NCBI GenBank assembly: GCA_024138015.1
Contig: JAMXBB010000011.1
Coordinates: forward strand, 36,843,007 to 36,907,006
DNA: 64,000 nt
DNA from: Lumnitzera littorea
Taxonomy: Eukaryota > Streptophyta > Magnoliopsida > Myrtales > Combretaceae
Direction: 5' to 3'
The notes below the pieces were generated by a model that was given only the letters and a program-made list of their open reading frames with translations, was not told the origin of the DNA and searched no databases. The position numbers were made by a program, and so were the translations under genes. Positions 23,081-34,808 of this stretch are shown in pieces (the first letter of the stretch is position 1; the number at the start of each line of letters is the position of its first letter).

Positions 23081-24725
23081 TTAGAATATAAGGTAAGATG
23101 ACATTCTATTAAAGACGAAGTCAGACAACACCCTCATGAGTAGGTGATCTTTTAAATGACTAAATGGCACTCTTTCGAGCAAGCGATCCTAGAAGGAAGA
23201 AAACTTTTGTGAGTTTTGACAAATTGATATGTGACTTGAGTTTGAGGGATTTTGATGATTCCTTGAAAATTTTAACTCTCTTTTTTTTAAGAAATCTCTC
23301 TTGATAATGTTTTTAAAAAAATTTCATTTCTCTTTTGAAAAGATTTTTTTTCAAGAAATTAAAAAAAAAAAACACTCTTCGATAGAAAATCGTGTCATTA
23401 ATAAGTATGAAAGTCTCGAAAACTCTAAAGATCACAAATAAGGGGTTGGCTTGCCCATTGGCCGTTGATCACTCATTCTTTCAATATTGTTTTTTAGAGC
23501 ATAATTCATGATCTTTGAATTTTTTAGAAGCACTGATTTCAAACATGGGATAAATAACCATTCAAATTTTTGAGAAAGCACTCAACTCTTCAATTTTCCA
23601 CTAAAGGAATAGATATCATTACTTGAAATGTTTAGTTAAATAAGACTTCTTTGCACTCTCATAGGTTTGTTTTTACTCTCAGCATTAATTCCAAAAATTG
23701 TAGCCTATCTTGTAAATGGTACATTTTGGTCAATCAATAAGTCTTTTATGGGTTTGCAATGTAATGCTTTTGGTTAACAGTTTAAGCAAATGGATATCAA
23801 TGTGCTTTGGCCAATTTTGAAAAAAAAAAAATCATATATAATCTATTTAGGGTTTACAAGCCAAGCACCTAGGAGAAACTAAATATGAGCTTGCTCTAGT
23901 TTCATAAGCAAATTTCGCTTAAGATAGGTTCATTTCTTTTGTCAAAAGAGTTTCATTAAGACTGTTATAGCGAGTGGGATCACACAGTGAGAGCTTTGCT
24001 TTCGAGCTTAGGAATTGATAGTGTTTATCCTTTGGATACTATCACAAATTTGGACTTTCAACTTTATTAGTAATTTGGCTATTCTTTAAAGACGATCACT
24101 TGGGTAATATCTTCAATCTGCTTTTTTTTTTTCACTTCTTTTTTTTTTCTTTCATCTTTTTCTTTTCTTTTTCCTCTTTTTTTTTTTGGGTCAAGGTGAT
24201 CACCTTCCATTGTTGAGTTTTCACTTAATAGGATTTGAGGCACCAAAAGGTAGGTTCAAGATTTATATGCTAGGGAGAAGTGTATATGGCTTTGAAGTGC
24301 TTGGGAAAGAATCTATGGACTTGATGTGTTTGAATAAGTGTACGGGCTTGAGTTAGATGTATATGGTTTGAAGCTCTTCTTCATTCTAAAGAAATTAAAT
24401 TATCTATGACAATATTTGCTCATGAATTGGCACAACTAAGGCAAGCACAATTTAGTCTCCTCCTTTTCTCCAAACGAATGACCTTAACCTCCTAATTGCC
24501 CCAGTATAGGGTGGTTCTTGGTAGGGCAAATTTTAAGGAAAATCCCTAAAGGTTCAAATGGATTTGTAAGGGATAATCATGTTTAGGGATAATAAAATGA
24601 ATGCCTAATATCATTTTGATACGTGTACCAAGTTCAAGATAAGCCTCCTTTAATGAATGAGCCCAATTACTCACCTTGATAGCACTACTTTCTCATGTAT
24701 GTCTAAGGTTAGTGTTTAAGATATG
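23081..24725 (-). mobile_element. T3 3' internal region, non-coding
   Basis: 24,440-24,720, read on the minus strand, matches T1 9,400-9,620. 23,081-24,440 is unmatched; it has T-rich tracts at 23,280, 23,340 and 24,120-24,190. No coding frame recognised. Interrupted at 24,726 by a solo LTR; T3 resumes at 28,224 after the 5-bp duplication. Confidence 0.55.
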
Positions 24726-27700
24726 TGTAAACCCTTAAAATTTTCGATATAGCTTTTGAAATAGACTCGAGTATGTTAGATAATTTAAGAGTTGACAAGG
24801 CTAATGAAAGTGAAAACCCTAAAAAAAAACTAATCAATTGCGTATGAAACTTTTCTACCCTAAATGTATGTAAACGCTAAAGATTTCATTCAAAAGTGAT
24901 AAAAACCCTTAAATGATAACCTTAAAGACATACGAGCATTAATTCATCATAATATACCCTAAAACCCTAATTGATAATATAACCTTCATACTTTGCCAAA
25001 TCATTAGTGAAAGGTTAGAGATGACTTTCAATCATGCATATATATTTAGAATCCTTAAGTAATCCTTTAGAAACTAAGATAATGAATCATAGATTATATT
25101 TATCTCCTACGTATATGATTAAGATAGTACTACATAGAGTTAAGGATATAGTTAAAGCTTAGGTTAAATGTAGTGAACATTAACACCCCAATTGACACTT
25201 TTTATACTAGTTATACTAAGTAGCTTACTAAATGATGTATATAAGATATAAATATCTAAAGTAAGACTTCATCATCTATTTTTACTAATCAATTCACCAA
25301 ATGCCTCATTTCATTTCATTTCATTTCCTTAATTTTTCCCTTAATTACTACATTATGTGTAAAAAATGGCATATGCTTAAGGAAAGTTGACCAAGTCAAC
25401 ACATGTTGATCAAGGTCAAAAGGTTGACTAAGTCAACACATGTTGACTAAGGTCAACAATTAGAAAAGTCAACAAAAGACACTAATGCATAAGAAAATAT
25501 CTATCCATCTCATGATTTCTTTTCTTTTCTTTTCTTTTAGCTTTTCTTTTCCCTTCTCCTTCTTAATTGCCGTCCACCTATTTCCTTCTAGACCCTACCA
25601 TCTTCTTCATTCCAAAAGCAAAACAAAACAAAAAGAAACAAAGCAAACCCCACCTCCATTGTCATGACATCCCCTTCCCCTTTTACTTTTAAAACTTTCC
25701 ACTTTGCCTCTATAATTTAAACACAAATTAAGGTATGTGATCATATTATTTTATATTACTTTATATTACTCATTAGTTAGGTGATTAGGTAGATTAAATA
25801 AGTAGATATATGTTATGTGTGATCTTATAGAAGAAGGCGTAAAGTTTCCATCTTGAAGTGTAGGAAGATAGAAATCATGATGAAGAGGAAAGGAATACAT
25901 GTGTATATGCCCTTAAGTATATGTACATAAAGATATACTAGAAGAATACAAGTATGGGGATCTTTGTACATAAGTATTTACTACGTACATAACCTAAACT
26001 AAGACAAATCCTAACTATACATACCTATACCATAGTAAATACACACTTAAAAACACAAAAGAATGAAATTAGGAAGGTTTTCTTAAGTGGAAAATTTGGC
26101 ATACGAAATTTGTACAAAAATACGTATATGACCGTATAGGTATATGAGTATATGTACAAGTATAAATACGGTATATGTATAAGTATACTAGTATACATAT
26201 GAGTATAGCAAAGGTGTAGGTATATAGTTAATAAATGCATAAATGTACATAATACACATAGGCATGAGGTAAGGCTTATGTAAGCAAAGGATGATGTAAG
26301 TAATGAGGTAATCACATGATGACATAAATGATTGATGACATCAGCAATGACACGAGCGATTGATGACATAAGCGATGATATAAGCATAAGCTTATAAAAT
26401 AAGAACATAAGTATGTACATATACTTAGGATCCAAAACTTTAAACCCTAATACACTTCCTAAATTGAATCAAACTTAATCAAGTATATAAATTAGTAATA
26501 CCAATATAAAATTCCCTAAGTATAAGAATAAATAGCTAATTAAATCATTAACTACTAAAATGCAACATAAAATTAGCCAATAGGAATAATTAAGCTTCAA
26601 TAGTTAGAATTTCAATAAATTTAGTCTACATCGTAAAACACGGGTCTTAATGTCCAAAACGGACATCATCGTGTGAACGTGCATCCGAAAACGATGAAAA
26701 ACGACTATAAATTCGTAAATATTAAAAAGAGAATAAAAAAGTTACGTACGATTAGCAATTAGGTTTAATCAAATAGAGGCTAATAGTAATCTAAGTAGAA
26801 TTAGGTAGATAGATATCTAGAATCATTAGTTGAGTCAACTATTTATTATCCCTGTTATCTCGTAATGATTAGGTGATCCCGACAAGAGCAAGGATCTTTC
26901 GATCGGTTATTACGACTAGAGTGAATCGTCATAGTCAAGTGAGTACTCCCGATGACTCTATACTTATTTGTGCTTATAGTTAATACACTTAAATTGAATA
27001 TCAATAACTTGATGCATGGGGTTTCAGGATATGCGTGTGCTTGATATTGATTAATTATTGTAAGAAATATTATTAAATACGATAATTGATGATTTAATGG
27101 TATGATTGATTTTTATATGATTTGGATGGTTTGTTGATATTGATTTATCGCCTCATAATTTAACCTAATTATATTTGGCTTATCTTAAATTGAAAAGGTC
27201 ATGCATTATCCATGCATTGCATTTACTTATTCTGGTTGTTACTTTACGCGAAGATAAAGAGAGGCCTTGCGGAGGTTGTTTGTATATATTAAAGTGTTTC
27301 TGTACGGTGCACTTGTACAACATGACCTTACCTAAACTTACGGGCTTACTAGGAGATGGAGACGCTAACCGTATGGCTGAGGGTCAAGTTTAGAGATCTC
27401 TATTGTAGGGTGTGAGTGTGGACTGTAAGGGCCACCTCACCGCTAAGCTTGGGATTTTCTGTACTATTAGACGACTTAGAAATGGAAATATATTTTAAGA
27501 TATATGATATTCAAAGTTATGGGTAAAAACCTAGGTGCTAGAGCCCGATCATGATTGGTGCCGATGAATCTCCAACCCTTATCTCGGAGAGTGTTAAAAT
27601 CCGATATTATATGCAGTACCGATCAACTGCATATATTGTTTTGCATACTGCGTGTGCATGCATTCATATGGTTGTAACAATTTGTTTGATAACTTGTTTG

Positions 27701-28223
27701 CTAGTATGGTACGAGGGATAGCTCACTAAGCTTTTGTGGCTTATTCTCTATTAGTCTTTCTTTTGTAGGTTTACTTACGATGGGATTGGGATAAGTCTTG
27801 AGTGCTGAGTGCGAGATGAAGATATGTACATTAGTGTTAGAATTAGTTGAGATCTTTATAGGTGATGCATAAACATTCTTTGTAGAAAATATTCACATGT
27901 TAGAATTTAATATGATTTAATTTTTCCTGCAGTTTTATAATGTTGGCATATCTTGTTCTATTATTCGGTAGGGGATACTGATTCTCTGTGATTCTGAGGA
28001 ACTATGGGATTGAGGAACTATGAGATATCGGACATCATAGTTATTTATAATTATATGTTATGTCATGTTACAATAAATTAATTACTTGAAAATCATTAAT
28101 CTTAGTGATTTATTATTTAGAGTCTTGCAATCTCTGACTTGCAAGACGGTTTTCATATCATGGTGGCACACATGTTATGGAAATTTTAAGTAATTCTACT
28201 AGGCCCCCTCTAAGGTCTTGACA
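24726..28223 (+). mobile_element. Solo LTR A1 with perfect target duplication ATATG
   Basis: 3,498 bp, TGTAAACCC...GGTCTTGACA, flanked by ATATG at 24,721-24,725 and 28,224-28,228. T3 sequence continues across it. The right half (26,620-28,223) matches A2 (30,240-31,826) and A3 (48,480-50,057): CGAAAACGAT, ACCAAGTGAGTACTCCCGAT-like, TTGATGCATGGGGTTTC, GACGCTAACCGT, CTCACTAAGC and TCTTGCAATCTCTGACTTGC. The left half is divergent and carries a W-box cluster. Ends and layout resemble long plant Ty3/gypsy LTRs; no internal region remains. Confidence 0.85.
25385..25475. promoter_or_regulatory. W-box cluster in the A1 LTR
   Basis: About nine TTGAC/GTCAA cores in 90 bp, arranged as two near-identical 39-bp units (GTTGACCAAGTCAACACATG and so on). 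GTCAAC and GTTGAC form inverted pairs around ACAT. TTGACC/T is the core of the WRKY-factor W box. The position, about 660-750 bp into the LTR, is where the TATA box lies in the A2 LTR (744 bp), so this is likely promoter-proximal. Confidence 0.6.
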
Positions 28224-28367
28224 ATATGGGTTGCCTCTTTTCATTCTAAACCTTTCAAGTAATGTGTTATTATTCCCTTAGGTAGAAAGTTTTAAGTTTC
28301 GAGTTCACATTTTTTTTATCTATTTTCACTCATTCGAAATGCCCCTATTTGAATTAAGCTAGCTTCA
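28224..28367 (-). mobile_element. T3 internal fragment between two solo LTRs
   Basis: 144 bp left between A1 and A2 (139 bp without the CTTCA copy at the right). Minus-strand AAGGTTTAGAATGAAAAGAG matches T1 at about 9,345, which proves that A1 and A2 are separate insertions into one host element. Confidence 0.65.
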
Positions 28368-29110
28368 TGTAAACTTTGCAAATTTAGCTATTTAAGAGTA
28401 AAATTAAACCCTAATACTATAGATGACTTGAAGAGTCATTAAAGCTGAGCAAGATAAAAATTTAATAAATCATAAATTTAAATATATTATAAGTAGTAAA
28501 AACCTTAGAAATTGATCAAAACCCTAAATCGTATACTAAAACCTTAAATCGCATTTATGCACCATTAACAAAAATTGAACCCTAATTTGATCGAAACCCT
28601 AAAATTATAAATCTAAACCTATAAAATAGTTAAATATTACTCAATAGTGATAAAATTATAGTCGATTGCAATTTTCAACTAAATAGCCTATTCGCGTGAA
28701 ATTTTAACGAAATCGCTATAATAATTTGTAAAAATTATAATTGTAACGAGTACTAATTAAATTGATAAAATTTTACAAAAATTTAAAAATTAATTTATGA
28801 TGAGAATAGTTATAATTTATATATTTTGAAAAATTACATATATTTATTATTAATTTTTATTTTCCTTCTCAGTCTTTTTCAATTTATCTCTTTTCTTCCT
28901 ATCCTTCCTTTTACTTCAATTCTCACTTTCTGGAAATGGAACTCCAACTAGCAGCCCATGTGAGGAATTGAATTTACCAAGTGTTAAGCTTAAATAAAAA
29001 AAAAATGTGAAGATAATTATCTTGTCCCATCCTCATAAATGCAAAGATTAGGATAAGATTTATTTATTTATTTTATTTTATTTTTCTTTTCCTAAACTTG
29101 CTAATTACTG

Positions 29111-29118
29111 TGTATAAA
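29111..29118 (+). promoter_or_regulatory. TATA box of LTR A2
   Basis: GTGTATAAAAGCAAGAAGCA, 744 bp into the LTR, followed by a purine-rich leader (29,170-29,235). Confidence 0.5.
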
Positions 29119-29259
29119 AGCAAGAAGCAAAGTCTGGAAATTTTTTTAAGAAAAAAAAACACACCGAAACTTGGAAAGCAAAACCGTGAGAGAAAGAAGG
29201 AGAAAGAAAGAAGAAAAAAGAAGAAGAAAAATAAAAAATTAATAGGTAAGTAATTTATT

Positions 29260-30060
29260 TTAGCAGTATAGATGTATGTTATATAGTATATACAAGTATA
29301 AATGAAGTATTTGTATAGTATTTTCTTTAAATATAACATTACTAATACATGTATATTTGCATAAATACATAAATTGAATAATATATATATGTATAAGGCT
29401 AAGTATGTATACATGTATATAGTATTATGTATTTCATTAAATAACTATAGTATATATGTATATTTTTTTTTGTACCGTAAACTATGTATGTATATATGTA
29501 CCCATGGATAATTATTTTTGTATATATATATATATATATAATCGTATAGTATGAATATATGTATATAGGACATATATAGAGTATATATAGGACATATATA
29601 TATAGGAATAATATAGAGTATATGTATGGTGGTATATGGCATATACTATATAATACATATATAATATCTTGTATACATATTTTATAACAAATACTATATA
29701 AATATATATATATCGAATATATATGTATGTATTTATATTTATGTACACTTGTAAGACTTATATGTATAAATACAAATACATGAATACAAGAATATGTATA
29801 TAAAAGTATGTTTATTTTCAATAAATACATATACATATATAAGGCGTATAATGTATATATACTTATAAGTAGTATACCGAATATGTATTAGCATATAAGA
29901 TATATAATATTTACTAAATTCATGAATATGTAAGGTGTAGATATATATATATATATATATTACCGTAATTAAGGATTTTTCAATAAAATAAATTATAAAA
30001 TATATTATAAGTATATATATATATGTATAAACCGTAAAATATATAAATAACAAGAAAATA
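29260..30060. repeat. TA-rich low-complexity block (TATATG/TATACATA-type)
   Basis: Long alternating A/T runs with interspersed G/C, including pure (TA) runs near 29,523-29,540 and 29,941-29,960. It yields open frames rich in Ile and Tyr on the minus strand, which are artefacts of composition. Confidence 0.8.
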
Positions 30061-31831
30061 ATAAATAATAATAACAATCGTAATAAGAATAAAATCTCAA
30101 AAATAGGAAAAATAAGCTTAAAATAATAAAAATATCAATTATATGATTTAAATAATTATTAAATTATAAATATATTAAGAAAAAGCTAAAATTAGTATTT
30201 TATAATTTTTAAACTAAAATAATAAATTTTGTAATATTTTTATGTCACAATTTACATTGCGAGTCATAACATCCAAAACGGACCTCGTTAAAAGAAAATA
30301 CGCTCGAAAACGATCAAAATGGACTATAAGTTCATAACGATCCGAGCTAAAATGAAAAAGTTATACACGATTCAATAAAAAGCTCGAATCGATGATTTCA
30401 TGTAAATCAATAATCGATTTAAGTAAACGGTACGATTTAGCATGCTAGTTTAGTTATTAATTCCCAAACTTATTACCTTCCATATTCCCCTAATGTTAGA
30501 TGATCCTGAGATCGAAATCGACTTACCTTTGGACTATTACAATCCTTGACATCATTTATGACCAAGTGAGTACTTCCGATTTGTGCTTGTAGTTAGTGCA
30601 CATGAATTAAATATTAATAACTTGATGCATGGGGGTTTGGGTTATGTATGTGACTGATATTGATTGATTACTATGCAAAATATTGTTAAATGTGGTAGTT
30701 GAAGATTTGGTTATATAATTGATTGTTGCATTATTTGAATGATTTGTTGATAATATTTGACCACCTCATAAATTGACTTAATCATATTCAACCCAACTAA
30801 AATTAAATGGTTCATGCATAAAGCACGAACATTGCATATAATGTTCTGGTCGTCACCTCACACGGTTGGTAACGAAGGGCCTTGGAAGGATAGATTCCCA
30901 CATGATTTGATTAGTACAGTATAGGAGCATTAGTACAACAAGACCCTACCCTTGGCTCACGGGTTCTATTGGTGTCGAAGACGCTAACCGTAGGTAGCTG
31001 GAGGTCGCGTCTAAAGACTATTGCTGTAAGGTATGAGTGTGGATTGCGGGAGCCAGCTCACCGCTAGACCTGGATATTTGTATACTATTGACTAATGGAA
31101 GTAGAAACCTATTTAGTGAAACAGGGAATTAATATATATATATATAATGATATAAGGGTAAAAACTCAGGTGCTAGAGCCCGGTTGTGATTGGTGTCAAT
31201 GTATCTCCAACCCTTACTTCGGAGGGCATTAAATCCGATGTTATATGCAGTACTGGTCAACTGCATATATACTGTTTGGCATACTGTTTGTTCATGCATT
31301 CATATGTTTGGTAATAAATTGTTTGATAACTTGTTTGTTAGTATAGTATGAGGGATAACTCACTAAGCTCTTGTAGCTTACTTCCCAATAGTTTTCTCTT
31401 GCAGGTTGTTAGATAATTGGGCATGGGTTAAGAATTGAGAGTTGAGTGTCAACATCTGGATGCATAGAAGTTAGACTTTGAGGACAAATTAGATGGTTTA
31501 TTTGAATTATTATATACTACATTTAAATTTTGGTGACTTTAGTAAGTTTGAGTTTTAGAACTTTACTAACTAATCTTTTTGTTTGGTAGGGGATACCGAT
31601 TCTCTGTGTTTTTGTTGGACTGTGGCTTATTGAATATCCATAGTCACATATATGTGGTTGTAAGTTAATTAAATTAAGAATAAAAGAAAATAATAAATAA
31701 AAACTTTAGTGATTAATTGTTAGAATCTTGCAATCGCTAACTTGCAAGATGATTTTCAAATCATGGGTGCACACATGATATGAAAATTTTAGACAATTCT
31801 ACTAGGCCCCCTTTAGGGTCATAACACTTCA

Positions 31832-32870
31832 TTGCATACAAAAACAAGAATACACATGAAAACTGCTTTATTCAAAGCTCGTATCTATTATAAGCTCCAA
31901 AATGAAAGATGATTTAAAAAAAAATGCAGGAACTAAAATTCTTTTCTACTTCTTGCCCTTATTTTTGTCACTTCTTCGAACTTGGCCCATTTAGTTGAAT
32001 TGATCTTTTGGAGATATACCCAATTGCTTCGAATGGCGAGCCACCTTATCAAATGATACTAATAGATCTTCAATGCTCGATGTTGGAGGTTGTCTATTCG
32101 ATGCCCCTAGGTTAGGGATACCACTGCTAATCAACCCATCAATCTTTAGAAATTTTAGTTGAATAATCTTGGCATCAATCAAATCTTGTACCTTATGCTT
32201 CAGTTTTCAACAGTCTTCTGTGATATGTCCCACCTAGCCTACATGATATTTACACCATTTATTAGGGTCATGATCCTTTGGCTTATATTTCTTTGTTGGG
32301 TTTTTGCATGTCAGTAGTCCTATATCTCTCAACTGCTTGAACACTTAGGCTATTGGAATCTTATGCTGCATAAATCGCCTCCTCTTGTTGGCTTGATTCT
32401 AGGCTTTCCCAATCAGCACATTCGCTCTTGATTTCTCTTTTATTGAATCTTCTTCATGCTTCGGCTGTAACTTCCTATTCATATTAGGATATAGGTTTTC
32501 GAGTTGCTCAAGCACATAACCCATCTCCATTTCCGTGCTAATGAGCCTTTCTCTTAATAATACTAACTTTTTTTTTAGGGTAGCAACCTTTTCTTCCAAA
32601 CCTTGGCAGTAACATGCCCCCCTAGACTTAACCATTCAAATCTTTTTCTAGTAACTTTTCTAAACTTTGTATCATGTTGATAGTAGGCTCTTGAATTTGC
32701 ATCTCTTTAGACTCATATGCTTGAGATGGTGTGTCAATAGGCCCTTGGGCTTGGATATAGGCCATGGTCTCAACTTGCCTCATGTACTTGCTCTGAACCC
32801 CTTTTACTATGGCTATTCTCCATTTAAGAGCTTCAAACATCTTGTTTTTAAGAATGAGTGATATAAGCTT
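31832..32870 (-). pseudogene. Relic gag of T3
   Basis: Minus-strand frames in order: FEALKWRIAIVKGVQSKYMR (32,840 onward), a coiled-coil-like part CQGLEEKVATLKKKLVLLRE (32,620 onward), then a zinc-knuckle-like motif WCKYHVG-VGHITEDC-KLK with two stops (about 32,270-32,200) and HKVQDLIDAKIIQLKFLK leading into 31,990. Order and sequence match T1 gag (LEEKVATL; CDYHMG...KCWRLKNKIQDLINAKVIQL). The DUF7745-like N-terminal part seen in T1 is missing here. Stops and frame breaks rule out function. 31,832-31,985 is gag-to-3' spacer. Confidence 0.65.
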
Positions 32871-32981
32871 TAGGTTAGGCTAAACCACTTAAAAGGCAAT
32901 ATTTTAAAACTTGCAAGAATCCCTTCTTGTTAGCAACACTGCATTTGCTCTCTTAAAGAAAATCAAGTTTTTGATTTTGAA

Positions 32982-33019
32982 ACCCCCTACACCCCCTCCC
33001 CCGCCCCCACCCCCCCCCT
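32982..33019 (-). other. G-run tract (candidate G-quadruplex) upstream of T3 gag
   Basis: On the element's sense strand this is a series of G runs of 5, 5, 5, 5 and 9 bases separated by one to four bases, just after an A tract. It meets the usual G3+N1-7 quadruplex pattern many times over, in a window that is otherwise about 70% AT. Confidence 0.65.
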
Positions 33020-34786
33020 CTTTTTTTTTTTGAAACTTTTACTAAAAATCAATGTTTATTTTAGGTTACAAATAGCTTAATGTTGACATTGACGAATCTA
33101 AAAAAAAAAAATTGGAAATATTAGGATTGATAATTGAGGACATAAGATGACAATTATATTATAAGGATGATATAGAAAAACGGAAATTATTTTACAATGA
33201 GAGACTTATTAATGGTGATGACTCATAGAGAAAGCTCTATTAGGAGTGTGATAACTTAATGGATAAATACGAAGAATGAAAACTTAGACATCTATAAGAT
33301 TGATAATTTTGAGATAGGAAATGCTTTATAATGAGAAGCTAATAGTCAAATCATTTTTGTCTTTTTGATTTTTTGATTTTATTAGTTCCTATCAATATGG
33401 TATATGTAGGGCATTGCAATAGAAATCTATTAAGTAAAAAATTATCATAAAACTGGTTTTCTATCATAAAATATCTTTAGAAATTTCCTTTTTTTAAAAA
33501 AAAAAAATTGTTGGAAAGTCTTTAAAAAATGATAGTTTCATAATAATCTTTATCATACTTAACTTCCATAATTACATGCCCCAAAAAAAAAATTTACAAG
33601 TTGATATAGAAGTTTTTTCTTTTTCTTTATTTTATTTTTTTTAAGGAAACTATCAAGGAATAAAAAAAATGAGCAAAAAACGACCTAATCAATAAAGGTT
33701 TTTGTTTAATAAGGCTGCAAATTTATTAACAATCATAAAATCCAACCTATATAATAGACTAAAATAAAAGAAAACTCCTAAGTAATCTTTCCGAAAATCT
33801 AACCCTATATCTATAAGAGCTAACGAATCTAGCTAGGACAGGCTTCATGGGGTTGCTACTAACCTGACTTTCTATATCTATATTATATAAAATTATGAAA
33901 TGATGTGATTATTTACAACGAGACTGCTAAATTTACAACAAAGTTAGATATGATATTAATAATTTTACAGCTTTTTCAAAAATTTTCTTAGGAACTATAC
34001 AGCCTTTCACTCACTAAGAAATGATAAAAATAAAACATGTATAATACAAGGAATGAAAGCGATTAAATAGAAACGAGCATTGGAAAAATAAAATCAAATA
34101 TAAAAAAAATACAGTATGCTACATACATATGCAATGCAATAGGAGTCGGGATTAATAAATCATAGGAAATATGACAAATTCGTAGTTGGGAAATACCTTT
34201 ATATATAAGTAGGTCCGAAATAGGATTTTTTTTTTTAAAAAATGAAGTTTGCGAATACTTATATATAAAGGTTACTGGGTTTTTTAAATTTCCCCCTTTT
34301 TAAAAAAAAAAAAGAAAGTCCAACCGATTGTGAATAAATCGGGCTTTTCCTATAATTTAAAAATAACTATCCCTTTTTCGAAAAGAATGATGTAAGAGGG
34401 TGGGGTCTATCTGTCTTAGGCTTTGTAACTCTAAGGCTTTCTGGTGAAAAATCTAGTGGGCTACACCGAAGCTTGAGTGAGCTCGCTTATCATTACCAAG
34501 CGGGAGTAAAGACCCCCTTGATAGGGTTATACAATGGTGATCGGTTCGTCAGGTGGCTTAGGTCCGAACACATCTAAACATGTAAAAGATTATTACAAAA
34601 TAAAAACAACCCCCCCTAATTCCCCAATAGGGCTTATTAAGCCAGGCTTTTTTTTTTAGGTTCTACATTACTAAAAACCCATTAGTACAACCATAATGCA
34701 AAAAAAAAAAAAGGAAAAGAAAAGAAAATAATAATACAAAAACCCATCAATAATTTTTAATTTTTACATGGTTAACCCATAAGGCT
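33020..34786 (-). mobile_element. T3 5' leader, non-coding
   Basis: Between PBS and gag. 34,380-34,570, read on the minus strand, matches the duplicated leader unit of T1 (GACCTAAGCCACCT, ACCATTGTATA, CTCAAGCTTCGGTGTAGCC). The rest is AT-rich with homopolymer tracts and no recognisable frame. Confidence 0.5.
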
Positions 34787-34804
34787 TCCTTAGTGGAATA
34801 ACCA
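34787..34804 (-). other. T3 primer-binding site, decayed (tRNA-Arg type)
   Basis: Minus strand TGGTTATTCCACTAAGGA agrees with TGGCGACTCCACTGGGGA at 13 of 18 positions; four of the five differences are C-to-T or G-to-A, as expected from methylated-cytosine decay. It lies 4 bp inside the LTR edge. Confidence 0.6.
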
Positions 34805-34808
34805 ATTC

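Larger units (their letters stand above)
28368..31826 (+). mobile_element. Solo LTR A2 with perfect target duplication CTTCA
   Basis: 3,459 bp, TGTAAACTTT...GGGTCATAACA, flanked by CTTCA at 28,363-28,367 and 31,827-31,831. TATA box at about 29,111-29,118 (TATAAAAG), then an A/G-rich leader, an extremely TA-rich 800 bp, and the conserved right half shared with A1 and A3. Same orientation and family as A1. Confidence 0.85.

Noticed and set aside
26025..26435. 136-codon minus frame, hydrophobic
   Set aside because: Lies inside solo LTR A1 in AT-rich DNA and antisense to the LTR; no domain or relative in A2 or A3.
29073..30077. Several minus-strand open frames of 65-145 codons rich in Ile and Tyr
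   Set aside because: They coincide with the TATATG-type low-complexity block of LTR A2 and overlap in multiple frames; composition alone explains them.
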